Source of the DNA: Mesorhizobium sp. WSM4311
GTDB lineage: Bacteria; Pseudomonadota; Alphaproteobacteria; Rhizobiales; Rhizobiaceae
Length of the DNA stretch: 64,000 nt
Reading direction: 5' to 3'
Assembly: GCF_002295115.1 (NCBI RefSeq)
Contig: NZ_NSFV01000019.1
Location: 1-64,000, forward strand
In this document: piece after piece, positions 25,006 to 32,873 of the stretch
How the letters are laid out: every line of letters starts with the position of its first letter
How positions within the stretch are numbered: the first letter of the stretch is position 1
Made by a program: the position numbers and the translations under genes
The notes under the pieces: generated by a model
Seen by the model: only the letters and a program-made list of their open reading frames with translations
The model's database searches: none
What the model was told of the DNA's origin: nothing

Positions 25006-26387
25006 TCGGCGGCTTCCATCTTGCCGGCGCAGCCGCAACCGCTTTTGCCGGCGGCCTTGGCGTCGGCATCCGCCACGCAGCAGGCATCGATCGCCGCCGG
25101 CGCCGGTCCGCCGCAACAGCCCTGCGAAGCGCCGCCCGCCGGCACCGTGCAGACGCCGGTTTCGGGCAGCACCAGTTGCACCGCGTCGGCCGCCGCCATG
25201 TCGCCGGCGAGTGCCGCCGCGATCGAGCGCACCTGTTCGTAGCCGGTCAACAGCAGGAAGGTCGGCGCACGGCCATAGCTCTTGATGCCGACCGTGTAGA
25301 AGCCGGGCTCCGGATGGCTGAGTTCGCGGTGGCCGTGCGGCGGCACGTCGCCACAGGAATGCTCGTTGGGATCGATGAGCGGGCCGAGCGCCTTGACGCC
25401 TTCCAGCCACGGATCGAGATCGAGCCTGAGCTCCCGGGTCAGCGACAGGTCCGGGCGCTGCCCGGTCGCGGCGATGATGCGGTCGACAGGGCCGAGTTGA
25501 GCCAGGCCATCCCCGCTTTGCCCCTCGACGATCAGCCTTCCGTCATGCTCGCGGATCGCAAGCGTGGCAAAGCCCGTCACCAACTGGACGCGGCCGCTTT
25601 CGGCGAGGTCGCGGATATCGGCGCCGAGTTCGCCGCGCGCCGGCAACTGGTCGGCGTCGCCGCCGCCAAAGATGCGCACGAGGTCGGTTCCGCGCACCGC
25701 CCAGATGAAGGCCGTGCCGGGCGCGGCCTCCGCCAGCCTGGCCAGGTCGAGCAAGGCATTGGCCGCCGAGTGGCCGGAACCGGCGACCAGCGTCGTGCGG
25801 CCGGCATAGAGCGCGCGGTCGCGGCCAAGAATGTCGGGAATTCCATACGCGATACGGTCGGCAAACTCCGCTTCGCCCTCCGCCGCGATGCCGCCGGCAC
25901 CGAGCGGGTTGGGCGTGCGCCATGTCCCCGAGGCGTCGATGACCGCGCGGGCGCTGTCGCGCCTTGTCCCATCGGCGGTTTCGACGACGAGCATGAAGGG
26001 CCGCGTCCCGCGCTCGCTGCCGCGCACCTTGTCGGCGCCCCAGCGCGATATGGCCACGACACGCGCCTTGGTCTCGATCGCCGGCGCCAGTTCCGGCAGG
26101 TTGGCGAGCGGCTCGAGATAGTGCGCGACGAGTTCATCGGCAGTGGGAAAGGCTTCCGCGTCCGGCCTCCGCCAGCCGTGGCCTTCGAGCAGCTTCCTGG
26201 CCGCCTCGTCGACGCAATAGCGCCAGGGGGTGAACACCCGCACATGGCCCCAATCCCGCAAATTGGCGGCGACACCATCGCCAGCTTCATAGACCTTTAC
26301 CGGCAGGCCCCTGGCGATGAGATGAATGGCGGCGGCCAGGCCGACCGGACCGGCGCCGATGACGGCGATGGGCAGATCGTTTTGCAT
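25002..26387 (-). CDS. arsO: ArsO-like flavin-dependent monooxygenase with Cys-rich tail
   Basis: A 461-residue FAD/NADPH-dependent oxidoreductase. IAVIGAGPVGLAAAIHL binds FAD; TLVAGSGHSAANALLDL binds NADPH; RVFTPWRY and SYGRAPTFLLLTGYEQVRSIAAALAG are typical of the ArsO group encoded in ars operons. The last 50 residues carry seven cysteines (GVC, GCC, ACC, GCGC clusters) separated by Ala/Gly-rich linkers, a layout suited to binding As(III). It may oxidise or otherwise process organoarsenicals; the exact reaction is not established. Its stop overlaps the MFS start (GTGA), so the pair is coupled. Confidence 0.78.
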   Translation of the reverse strand: MQNDLPIAVIGAGPVGLAAAIHLIARGLPVKVYEAGDGVAANLRDWGHVRVFTPWRYCVDEAARKLLEGHGWRRPDAEAFPTADELVAHYLEPLANLPELAPAIETKARVVAISRWGADKVRGSERGTRPFMLVVETADGTRRDSARAVIDASGTWRTPNPLGAGGIAAEGEAEFADRIAYGIPDILGRDRALYAGRTTLVAGSGHSAANALLDLARLAEAAPGTAFIWAVRGTDLVRIFGGGDADQLPARGELGADIRDLAESGRVQLVTGFATLAIREHDGRLIVEGQSGDGLAQLGPVDRIIAATGQRPDLSLTRELRLDLDPWLEGVKALGPLIDPNEHSCGDVPPHGHRELSHPEPGFYTVGIKSYGRAPTFLLLTGYEQVRSIAAALAGDMAAADAVQLVLPETGVCTVPAGGASQGCCGGPAPAAIDACCVADADAKAAGKSGCGCAGKMEAAE

Positions 26388-26403
26388 CAGCTTCTATCCT
26401 TCC

Positions 26404-26420
26404 GGTATTATCGAAATAAC
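26404..26420. promoter_or_regulatory. Partial ArsR operator upstream of arsO
   Basis: GGTATTATCGAAATAAC, 17 nt upstream of the arsO start, contains TATCGAAATA, which matches one arm of the palindrome upstream of the neighbouring arsR (26789-26814) and has its own weak dyad (TTAT/ATAA). It may be a second, lower-affinity site allowing arsO and the MFS gene to be controlled separately. Confidence 0.5.
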
Positions 26421-26430
26421 AGGCAAAAAT

Positions 26431-26751
26431 TCAGGCAGCCGCGTCTTCCGCTGCCGGATTGCAGGCGGCATCGGCGCAGCATTCGTCGGCCAGGAAGCCG
26501 ATGAGATCGTTCATCATGGGATAGTTGGCGCGACAGATCAGCGTCGTCGCCTGCCGCTCCTGGCTGACCAGCCCGGTCAGGATCAGGCGGTGCAGATGGT
26601 GCGACAGCGTCGAGGCGGCGATGCCGAGGCTCTCCTGCAGGAAGCCGACCGGCCGGCCCGCTTCGCCAGCCCGCACCAGGATACGATAGAGGTTCAGCCG
26701 CGTCGGATTGCCGAGCGCTTCCAGTTGCTTCGCTGCTTGTTCGAGTTTCAT
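26431..26751 (-). CDS. arsR: ArsR-family arsenical repressor (second copy)
   Basis: A 106-residue winged-helix repressor. LEALGNPTRLNLYRILVRAG starts the domain, and IAASTLSHHLHRLILTGLV is the recognition helix region. The As(III) site is not in the alpha-3 helix (no CVC motif); instead the C-terminal end has ECCADAAC (Cys91, Cys92, Cys97), as in C-terminal-type ArsR proteins such as that of Acidithiobacillus. Binding As(III) there should release DNA. The ATG at 26751 is chosen over a much longer frame. A perfect inverted repeat lies about 40 nt upstream. It probably controls arsO and the MFS gene. Confidence 0.88.
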   Translation of the reverse strand: MKLEQAAKQLEALGNPTRLNLYRILVRAGEAGRPVGFLQESLGIAASTLSHHLHRLILTGLVSQERQATTLICRANYPMMNDLIGFLADECCADAACNPAAEDAAA

Positions 26752-26788
26752 GGAAATAGCATGCGGCCGGCGACGGAAACCGTCAAGT

Positions 26789-26814
26789 CCTATTTCGAAG
26801 AATATCGAAATAGG
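26789..26814. promoter_or_regulatory. ArsR operator palindrome
   Basis: CCTATTTCGA (26789-26798) and TCGAAATAGG (26805-26814) form a perfect 10-bp inverted repeat with a 6-bp spacer, just upstream of the second arsR and immediately after the arsC stop codon. The surrounding sequence is AT-rich. A related half-site lies at 26404-26420. Confidence 0.75.
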
Positions 26815-26816
26815 CT

Positions 26817-27239
26817 TCAGACGACCCGCTTGCCGCTTGCGTCGACAACGACCTCGCCGTCCTCCTTGGTGAACGGGCCGATATCCGGATTGGGCAGGAT
26901 ATCGAGCACCTTTTCGGACGGCCGGGCCAGCACGACGCCGAGTGGTGTCACCACGATCGGCCGGTTGATCAGGATCGGATGCGCCAGCATGAAATCGAGG
27001 ATCTCGTCGTCGCTCCATTTGGGATCGCCAAGGCCGAGTTCGGCATAGGGCGTGCCCTTCTCGCGCAGCAACTGGCGCGGCGTCATCGCCATCGCCTCGA
27101 TCAGTTCGACGAGCCTTTCGCGCGACGGCGGCGCCTTCAGATATTCGATCACCCGCGGCTCCTCGCCGGACTGGCGGATGATCGCCAGCGTGTTGCGCGA
27201 CGTGCCGCAGGCCGGGTTGTGATAGATGGTGATGGTCAT
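26817..27239 (-). CDS. arsC: Arsenate reductase, glutaredoxin-dependent
   Basis: A 140-residue ArsC. The N-terminal MTITIYHNPACGTSRNTL carries the catalytic Cys11 in the conserved HNPxCGTSRN motif; further family residues are seen in REKGTPYAELGLGDPKWSD and HPILINRPIVVTPLGVVLARPSE. It reduces arsenate to arsenite using glutathione and glutaredoxin. Its ATG overlaps the aqpS stop (ATGA), so it is translated with that gene. In Sinorhizobium the pair AqpS and ArsC works together: arsenite made inside leaves through the channel. Confidence 0.93.
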   Translation of the reverse strand: MTITIYHNPACGTSRNTLAIIRQSGEEPRVIEYLKAPPSRERLVELIEAMAMTPRQLLREKGTPYAELGLGDPKWSDDEILDFMLAHPILINRPIVVTPLGVVLARPSEKVLDILPNPDIGPFTKEDGEVVVDASGKRVV

Positions 27240-27936
27240 TGCACGGCCTTCATCTCAGTGACGGTCTTGTCGGTGAAGGTCTTGGGTTCGGCCAGCAGCC
27301 ATCCGGCCAAGGCCAGCGCCAGCAGCGCGCCCGCCAGTTCCGCTGCTATGAAGGCCGGCACATCGGAGGGCCGGATGCCGGCAAACGTGTTGGAGAAGGC
27401 ACGCGCAATGGCCACCGCCGGATTGGCGAAGGAGGTCGAGGCGGTGAACCAGTAGGCCGATGTGATGTAGAGCCCGACCAGCCAGGGGATGGCATCGCCC
27501 CGGAAGCGCAAGCCGGCAAGGATGGTGAAGACCAGGCCGAAACTCGCGACCAGGTCGGCCAGCCACTGCCCGTGCCCGCTGCGCACCGTCGCCGACACCT
27601 CGAGCAAGGGCAGGTCGAACATGGCATGCGCGACCAGCGTGCCGGCAAGGCCGCCGAGAATCTGGACCGTGATGTAGCCCAGCACGGCCAGCCAGCCGAT
27701 GTCGCGCCGCAGCCCGAAAACCAGCGTCACGGCCGGATTGAAATGGGCGCCGGAGACCGGCCCCAGCGTGGTGATCAGCACCACCAGAATGGCGCCGGTG
27801 GGAATGGTGTTGCCGAGCAGGGAAAGTGCGACACCCCGGTCAGCCGGCTGGCCATGATGCCCGAGCCGACCACCGTGGCAACCAGCATGGCGGTGCCCAG
27901 CGCTTCGGCTGCGAGGCGGCGTCGAAGGTCGGTCAT
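27236..27936 (-). pseudogene. aqpS: Aquaglyceroporin AqpS, interrupted by a frameshift
   Basis: The gene starts at ATG 27936 (reading MTDLRRRLAAEALGTAMLVATVVGSGIMASRLTG) and then loses frame; from 27835 on, the next frame continues ALSLLGNTIPTGAILVVLITTLGPVSGAHFNPAVTL to a normal end at 27236. Adding one G to the GGGG run (27834-27837, read on the minus strand) restores GLTGGVALSLLGN. The product would be an arsenite/glycerol channel of the MIP family (first NPA box HFNPAVTL; second FANPAVAIAR). It lies between arsR and arsC in an operon known from Sinorhizobium. It may be a true mutation, a slippage-prone tract or a sequencing error. Confidence 0.85.
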
Positions 27937-27943
27937 GTCAAGC

Positions 27944-28276
27944 TCAACATTTGCAGGTCACGGCCTGGAGGATCGGCTGGCAAAGCTCCGGCGCGCCATT
28001 GCAGCAATCCTCCATCAGATAGGCGAGCAGATCGCGAAACCCGGTCATGTCGGCGGTATAGCGGATGCTGCGCCCGTCGCGCTCGGCACGCACCAGCCCG
28101 GCCTGGCCGAGGATCTTCAGATGCGCCGACATGGTGTTCTGCACCGCACCCAGCCGCGTCGCGATCTCGCCCGCCGGCACGCCCTCGGTCCCGGCCCGCA
28201 CCAGCAGCCGGAACACCTCCAGCCTGGTTTCCTGGCCGAGCCCGGCGAGCGCCTGCAATGCTGTTGCCTTGTCCAT
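27944..28276 (-). CDS. arsR: ArsR-family arsenical repressor (first copy)
   Basis: A 110-residue winged-helix repressor heading the ars operon. LAGLGQETRLEVFRLLVRAG and VQNTMSAHLKILGQAGLV define the DNA-binding domain. Metal-binding cysteines lie at the C-terminus: EDCCNGAPELC (91, 92, 99) and CKC (108, 110). The ATG at 28276 lies 7 nt upstream-to-downstream of aqpS with no room for a separate promoter, so arsR, aqpS and arsC form one unit. A palindrome covers the start region, consistent with autorepression. It differs from the second ArsR in sequence and in predicted operator. Confidence 0.88.
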   Translation of the reverse strand: MDKATALQALAGLGQETRLEVFRLLVRAGTEGVPAGEIATRLGAVQNTMSAHLKILGQAGLVRAERDGRSIRYTADMTGFRDLLAYLMEDCCNGAPELCQPILQAVTCKC

Positions 28277-28277
28277 C

Positions 28278-28303
28278 AATCCACATATCCAGATTTATGG
28301 ATT
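28278..28303. promoter_or_regulatory. Operator candidate upstream of the first arsR
   Basis: AATCCA (28278-28283) and TGGATT (28298-28303) are a perfect inverted pair around ATATCC-AGATTT; the inner part (ATCCAGAT) is itself partly symmetric. It lies directly in front of the arsR start codon on the minus strand. The sequence differs from the palindrome of the second arsR, suggesting two separate circuits. Confidence 0.55.
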
Positions 28304-28342
28304 AGTGGCAGTAGACCATGACAGTGGTGTGACGGCGATGGC

Positions 28343-30256
28343 TCACGCTTTGCGCCGGGAACCCGTCGTGCGTGGTTCGCTCAGATGCGGGCGCCAGCCA
28401 TGCACGCGATCCCGCCCGGCGGCCTTGGCGCCATAGAGGGCCTCGTCGGCGCGCCGCAGCAGATCGGCGATCTCGATCTCGGCACTCCCGTCGAAAGTGG
28501 CGACCCCGATGCTGACGGTGACGGTGCCCTTTTCGCTGCCGGCATGCGCAAGCCGAAGGTCGCGCACCTTGCCTCTAAGGGTCTCGGCGATGACGAAGGC
28601 GCCTCTGGCGTCGGTCTCGGGCAGGACGAGCGCGAACTCCTCGCCGCCATAGCGGGCCGCGGCGTCGGCCGGCCGCCGCGCCGTCGCCTCGATGCAGCGG
28701 CTGACGGCGCGCAGGCATTCGTCGCCCGCCGGGTGGCCATAATGGTCGTTGAACCGCTTGAACCAGTCGACATCGATGATGAGCAGGCTGAGGGGTATGG
28801 CGTTGCGCCTGCCGCGGGCGAATTCACGCGCCAACGCATCGTCGAAGGCCCGCCGCGTCAGCAGTTCGGTCAGCCCGTCGCGATGCGCCAGGAGGTTCAG
28901 CTTCTCGTTGGCGGCCAGCAATTCCGCCTCGACCTGCTTGGCCTCGGTGATGTCGGAAAACACGCTCAGGCTGCCGCCATCGCCGGTCGGCCGGGTCCGC
29001 ACGTCGAGCCAGCGCCCGTCGGCGAGCTGTATCTGGCGGTGGCTGGCATGCGTTTGCGTGACCATGATCTCGGCAATCCAGCCCTCGACGGCGTCGGGCG
29101 GCGTGATGCTTTCGCCGCGAGCGACCGAGGCACGCAATATATCGCGATAGTCGGTGCCGGGCACCCTGATGTCGGCCGTCTTCGGAAACATCGCGCGATA
29201 CTGGGCGTTGCACAGAATGAGCTTTCCGGCGGGATCGAACATCACCAGGCCGTCGGCCATGTGCGTGAGCGCGTCTCCCAGCCTTGCCTGGCTTTCCGCC
29301 AGCTCGGTTTCCAGCCGCTTGCGTTCGGTGATATCGCGATTGTGCGTGATCAGGCCGATGACGGCTCCGGTCTTGTCGCGAAACGGCGCCTTCAGCGTTG
29401 CCAGCCAGCCATCTGTGCCGTCCTCATGGTGAAGATGCTGCTCGATGGTGGAGGCGACGCCGGACGCCAGGACGGCGAGCTCGTCCTCGCGGAATTCCCG
29501 CGCCGTTTCGCTGGGGTAAAAATCGAAATCCGTCTTGCCGATCAGCGCCTTCGCGTTGGCCGCGTGCATCAATTCGGCGGTCGCCGGATTGGCGGCGATG
29601 AAGCGTCCGTCGAGATCCTTGACATTGAGGCAGTCGGGCAAGGTCTCGACCACGGTCTTGAAAATGCGCCTCGATTGCAGCGCCTCGAGGCGACGCCGCT
29701 CCTGGTGGAGCGCCAGCCCCGACATCGCCACGGAGACAAAGATGAGCAGGCTGGAGGGAAACACCACCTGCGGCAGAACCGTCTGTACGACCGACCGCGG
29801 CAGGACGCTGAGGCCAAGCAGCGAGCCGCACGCGGCCGCGGCGCCCAGGATCATGATGTCGCCCATGCTGGGCCGGCGGCCCCTGAGCGCAAGATTGCCG
29901 CCGACACCGACCAGCATGGTGGCCGCGATCCCGACCGCGCCGGCGAAGGCGCCGATGCCGCCCTCGAAGGTCCGGAAGGCACCGGCCATGACGCCGGCGA
30001 CGATACCGGCGACAGGACCGCCGAAGAAGCCGGCAACGGCGATCATCGTCGCCCTGAGATCGACCAGCACGCCCGGCTGCAACTGCATGGGAGTCAGCAT
30101 CAGGACGATGGCGCCGGCGCCCATCAGCAAGCCGAAGGCCGCGGCCTTTACCGGGGCCGGCCTGCGATCCAGCCACACATGCGTGTGGATCCAGACCGAA
30201 ACGAACATCGCAACGACCGCGAGATTGGCCAGCAATTCGGACCAGGGCGAACCCAT
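28343..30256 (-). CDS. Membrane diguanylate cyclase with two PAS domains
   Basis: A 637-residue c-di-GMP synthase. Residues 1-190 hold about six membrane helices of the 5TMR-LYT sensor type (LRATMIAVAGFFGGPVAGIVAGVMAGAFRTFEGG). Two PAS domains follow (about 200-325 and 335-450; LPDCLNVKDLDGRFIAANPATAELM, MADGLVMFDPAGKLILCNAQYRAMFP). The GGDEF domain (about 465-620) has RYGGEEF near residue 537 in place of GGDEF, which remains active in many enzymes, and an inhibitory RxxD site (RPAD) just before it. It would set c-di-GMP levels in response to a membrane or redox signal. It lies beside the ars operon but is not part of it. Confidence 0.88.
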   Translation of the reverse strand: MGSPWSELLANLAVVAMFVSVWIHTHVWLDRRPAPVKAAAFGLLMGAGAIVLMLTPMQLQPGVLVDLRATMIAVAGFFGGPVAGIVAGVMAGAFRTFEGGIGAFAGAVGIAATMLVGVGGNLALRGRRPSMGDIMILGAAAACGSLLGLSVLPRSVVQTVLPQVVFPSSLLIFVSVAMSGLALHQERRRLEALQSRRIFKTVVETLPDCLNVKDLDGRFIAANPATAELMHAANAKALIGKTDFDFYPSETAREFREDELAVLASGVASTIEQHLHHEDGTDGWLATLKAPFRDKTGAVIGLITHNRDITERKRLETELAESQARLGDALTHMADGLVMFDPAGKLILCNAQYRAMFPKTADIRVPGTDYRDILRASVARGESITPPDAVEGWIAEIMVTQTHASHRQIQLADGRWLDVRTRPTGDGGSLSVFSDITEAKQVEAELLAANEKLNLLAHRDGLTELLTRRAFDDALAREFARGRRNAIPLSLLIIDVDWFKRFNDHYGHPAGDECLRAVSRCIEATARRPADAAARYGGEEFALVLPETDARGAFVIAETLRGKVRDLRLAHAGSEKGTVTVSIGVATFDGSAEIEIADLLRRADEALYGAKAAGRDRVHGWRPHLSEPRTTGSRRKA

Positions 30257-30416
30257 TGCGCGCCTTTCCTGTCACCGGGCTTTCGCCGTATCGCCTCCTC
30301 GATAGTCCCTCAATGACAACAAAGTGTTACGTCAGGCAGTTGACTCCCGGTCGAAGGAACCAGGCAAGCAGGGCCAACGGGCATGGCACATCCGGCGGCG
30401 CGATATCGGCTCGAAA

Positions 30417-31322
30417 TCAGCCCCAGCGCATCGTGCCGACAAAGTCGATGAACGCCCTGAGCGGTGCCGGCGTCAGCCGCCGGCCGGGATAGTAGAGGAA
30501 CGGGCCTGAGAATTCCTGCCACCAGGGCTTCAGCACCGGCTCCAGCCGGCCATCGTCGAAATAGGGGCGCAGCCAGTCCTCGAACAGCGAGACGATGCCG
30601 CCGCCGGCCACCGCCACCTCGAGCGCAAGCGCCATGGCCGTGCCGGTGCTGACCAGCAGCGGGCCGGTCGGCTCGACGCTCACCACCTCGCCGTCGCGTT
30701 CGAACTCCCAGGGCGGCGTCAGGCCGCTGGCGAAGCGGCCGCGCAGGCAGGCGTGACGGAGCAGGTCGCGCGGATGCTCGGGCCGGCCGTGCCGGTCGAG
30801 ATAGGCCGGCGCGGCGGCGGTGGCGTAGTGCTGCCGGCGCGGGCCGATCGGCACGGCGATCATGTCCTGCTCCAGCCGCTCTTCATAGCGGATGCCAGCA
30901 TCGCAGCCGCTCGCCAGTATGTCGACGAAACTGTCCTCGGCGGTCACTTCCACGCGAATGTCGGGATAGGCGGCGAGGAAAGGCGGCAACAGGCGCGGCA
31001 GCACCAGTTTCGCCGCGACGACAGGCACGTTGAGCCGCAGCGTGCCGGCGGGGCGGCCGCGAAAGCCGTTGACCACGTCGAGCGCCGCCTCGACTTCGCC
31101 GAGCGCCGGACCCAGCCGCTCGAGCAGGCGCGCGCCGGCCTCGGTGGGCGCGACGCTGCGCGTGGTGCGGTTGAGCAGCCGCACGCCGAGCCCGGTCTCC
31201 AGCCGCCGCACCGTCTCCGAGAGGCTGGAGGCGCTGACATTGCCCACCCGTGCCGCCTCGCGAAAACCGCCGGCGCGCGCCACCGCCATGAACGCTTGTA
31301 GGTCGCCGAGATCCGCTGCCAT
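30417..31322 (-). CDS. LysR-family transcription regulator
   Basis: A 301-residue LysR regulator. Residues about 1-60 form the winged helix (DLQAFMAVARAGGFREAARVGNVSASSLSETVRRLETGLGVRLLNRTTRS), followed by the periplasmic-binding-protein-like effector domain (RPAGTLRLNVPVVAAKLVLPRLLPPFLAAYPDIRVEV). It runs divergently from an aldo-keto reductase with 93 bp between them, the standard layout for LysR control of the neighbouring gene. The region between has an AT-rich patch and a GCGCATGCGC palindrome at about 31365. Confidence 0.9.
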   Translation of the reverse strand: MAADLGDLQAFMAVARAGGFREAARVGNVSASSLSETVRRLETGLGVRLLNRTTRSVAPTEAGARLLERLGPALGEVEAALDVVNGFRGRPAGTLRLNVPVVAAKLVLPRLLPPFLAAYPDIRVEVTAEDSFVDILASGCDAGIRYEERLEQDMIAVPIGPRRQHYATAAAPAYLDRHGRPEHPRDLLRHACLRGRFASGLTPPWEFERDGEVVSVEPTGPLLVSTGTAMALALEVAVAGGGIVSLFEDWLRPYFDDGRLEPVLKPWWQEFSGPFLYYPGRRLTPAPLRAFIDFVGTMRWG

Positions 31323-31415
31323 TGTTCGCCTTTTCGCACAGGTTGTTCCGATTGCACCATATTATCGCGCATGCGCGCTTTGTCTACATTGGGCCGATCC
31401 ACAGGAGATGAGACC

Positions 31416-32300
31416 ATGACCGACATCAGCAAGGCCGGAACCTTCAAACTCGCCGACCGCACCGTAAAGCGCCTCGGCTACGGCGCCATGCAACTGGCGG
31501 GACCCGGCGTCTTCGGCCCGCCCAAGGATCGCGACGCAGCCCTTGCCGTGCTGCGCGAGGCGATCGCCAGTGGCGTCGACCACATCGACACATCCGATTT
31601 CTATGGCCCGCACATCACCAACCAGATCATCCGCGAAGCGCTGCACCCCTACCCCGCCAACCTCACCATCGTCACCAAGGTCAGCGCCCGGCGCGGCGCC
31701 GATGCGTCCTGGCTTCCCGCAATGTCGCCCAAGGAGCTGACCGAGGCCGTGCACGATAATCTGCGCAATCTCGGGCTTGATGTGATCGAGGTCGTCAACC
31801 TGCGCTCCATGCATGGCATCCACGGCCCCGCCGAAGGATCGCTCGAGCCGCAGTTGAACACGCTCGCCGAATTGCAGCGCCAGGGCCTCATCCGCCATAT
31901 CGGCATGAGCAACGTCACAGCGACCCAGATCGCCCAGGGGCGCGGCATCGCCGAGATCGTCTGCGTGCAGAACCAGTACAACATCGCGCACCGCGACGAC
32001 GACGCGCTGATCGATGCGCTTGCCGCCGACGGCATAGCCTATGTGCCGTTCTTCCCGCTCGGCGGCTTCACGCCGCTGCAGTCGGACACGCTGGCCAATG
32101 TCGCCAGGAAACTCGGCGCGACACCGATGCAGGTGGCGCTCGCCTGGCTGTTGCGCCGCGCGCCCAACATCCTGCTCATCCCCGGCACTTCCTCGGTCGG
32201 CCATCTCCGCGAAAACCTGGCGGCGGCCGAACTCGACCTGCCGGCCGATGCGCTCAAAGTGCTGAACGGCATCGGCGGTGAAACCGAGCAAGCGGCATAA
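31416..32300 (+). CDS. Aldo-keto reductase
   Basis: A 294-residue NADPH-dependent reductase. VKRLGYGAMQL starts the barrel; DHIDTSDFYG, TIVTKVS, RHIGMSNVTATQI and LIPGTSSVGHLRENLAAAEL are family landmarks; catalytic Tyr (DFYG) and Lys (TKV) are present. It would reduce aldehydes or ketones in the cytoplasm. The ATG at 31416 has AGGAG upstream; an earlier in-frame ATG at 31371 lies in the promoter. It is the likely target of the LysR regulator. Its 3' end is duplicated at 38672-38743. Confidence 0.9.
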   Translation: MTDISKAGTFKLADRTVKRLGYGAMQLAGPGVFGPPKDRDAALAVLREAIASGVDHIDTSDFYGPHITNQIIREALHPYPANLTIVTKVSARRGADASWLPAMSPKELTEAVHDNLRNLGLDVIEVVNLRSMHGIHGPAEGSLEPQLNTLAELQRQGLIRHIGMSNVTATQIAQGRGIAEIVCVQNQYNIAHRDDDALIDALAADGIAYVPFFPLGGFTPLQSDTLANVARKLGATPMQVALAWLLRRAPNILLIPGTSSVGHLRENLAAAELDLPADALKVLNGIGGETEQAA

Positions 32301-32325
32301 GGCATTCCTGCTGTCGGCCGGCAGA

Positions 32326-32661
32326 CTACCGGCTGCCGACCCTGGCGATCCGTGTCTGCGGATCGCAATAGATGCCGTAGAGCGTCTGCAGGATTCGCTC
32401 GACCTCCAGCGAAGCCAACCGGTAGTAGACCTGCTGGGCGTCGCGCCTCGTATCCACGAGCTTGAGCGCGCGCAACTTTGAAAGCTGCTGCGACAGCGCC
32501 GACTGGTTCATCGCAACCAGTTCGGCCAGTTCGTTCACGCTCGTCTCGCCGTCCAGCAGATGGCACAGGATCATCAGCCGTTTTTCATTTGCCATCGCGG
32601 CGAGCAGTTCGGACGCTTCGCGCGCCTGCTTGTCCAGGTCGGCTATTTTTATATTGCGCAT
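32326..32661 (-). CDS. bigR: BigR/SqrR-type persulfide-sensing repressor
   Basis: A 111-residue ArsR-family repressor. MANEKRLMILCHLLDGETSVNELAELVAMNQSALSQQLSKL is the DNA-binding core. The two cysteines used for persulfide or disulfide sensing in BigR, SqrR and YgaV are present at Cys33 (ILCHLL) and Cys99 (YGIYCDP), spaced as in BigR. When oxidised by sulfane sulfur the protein leaves DNA. It diverges from the sulfide:quinone reductase gene and has a palindrome at its own start. It ends 25 nt from the aldo-keto reductase stop (convergent). Confidence 0.85.
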   Translation of the reverse strand: MRNIKIADLDKQAREASELLAAMANEKRLMILCHLLDGETSVNELAELVAMNQSALSQQLSKLRALKLVDTRRDAQQVYYRLASLEVERILQTLYGIYCDPQTRIARVGSR

Positions 32662-32679
32662 ATGAACACATTATCATAT
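32660..32679. promoter_or_regulatory. Candidate BigR operator at the bigR start
   Basis: ATATGA (32660-32665) and TCATAT (32674-32679) form a perfect inverted pair with an 8-bp spacer, overlapping the bigR start codon. AT-rich sequence continues to about 32700 (AATAATATTA). The ATCATAT core recurs in the palindrome at 34258-34279. Confidence 0.55.
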
Positions 32680-32763
32680 TAAGAGTTACGAATAATATTA
32701 GTCTGGCACGGCTGCCTGTCAAGTCGATGGATCGATGCCGATGCTTCGCACCGTCAAGGTCGC

Positions 32764-32777
32764 TTGATCAGCGTCAA
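32764..32777. promoter_or_regulatory. FNR/FixK-type box upstream of the sulfide:quinone reductase gene
   Basis: TTGATCAGCGTCAA, 97 nt upstream of the start codon, fits the TTGAT-N4-ATCAA consensus of the FNR/FixK/Nnr regulators in 9 of 10 defined positions. It suggests that low oxygen or nitric oxide also induces the sulfide oxidation genes, in addition to BigR. Confidence 0.55.
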
Positions 32778-32873
32778 GTCGCAGCCTGCCACAATGGCGC
32801 AAAATCAGCCAATCCCGCGCGGGATCAGCTGTGTTGGCGTTGCGCCAAAGCGACGCCGCAACGGAGGAAGAAC

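Noticed and set aside
24834..26504. 556-codon plus-strand frame across the ArsO and MFS genes
   Set aside because: Shadow of two genes with clear motifs on the other strand.
28385..30316. 643-codon plus-strand frame across the diguanylate cyclase gene
   Set aside because: Shadow of a gene with recognisable PAS and GGDEF domains.
31360..31375. GCGCATGCGC palindrome as the LysR operator
   Set aside because: It lacks the T-N11-A pattern expected of LysR sites and such GC palindromes are frequent by chance here.
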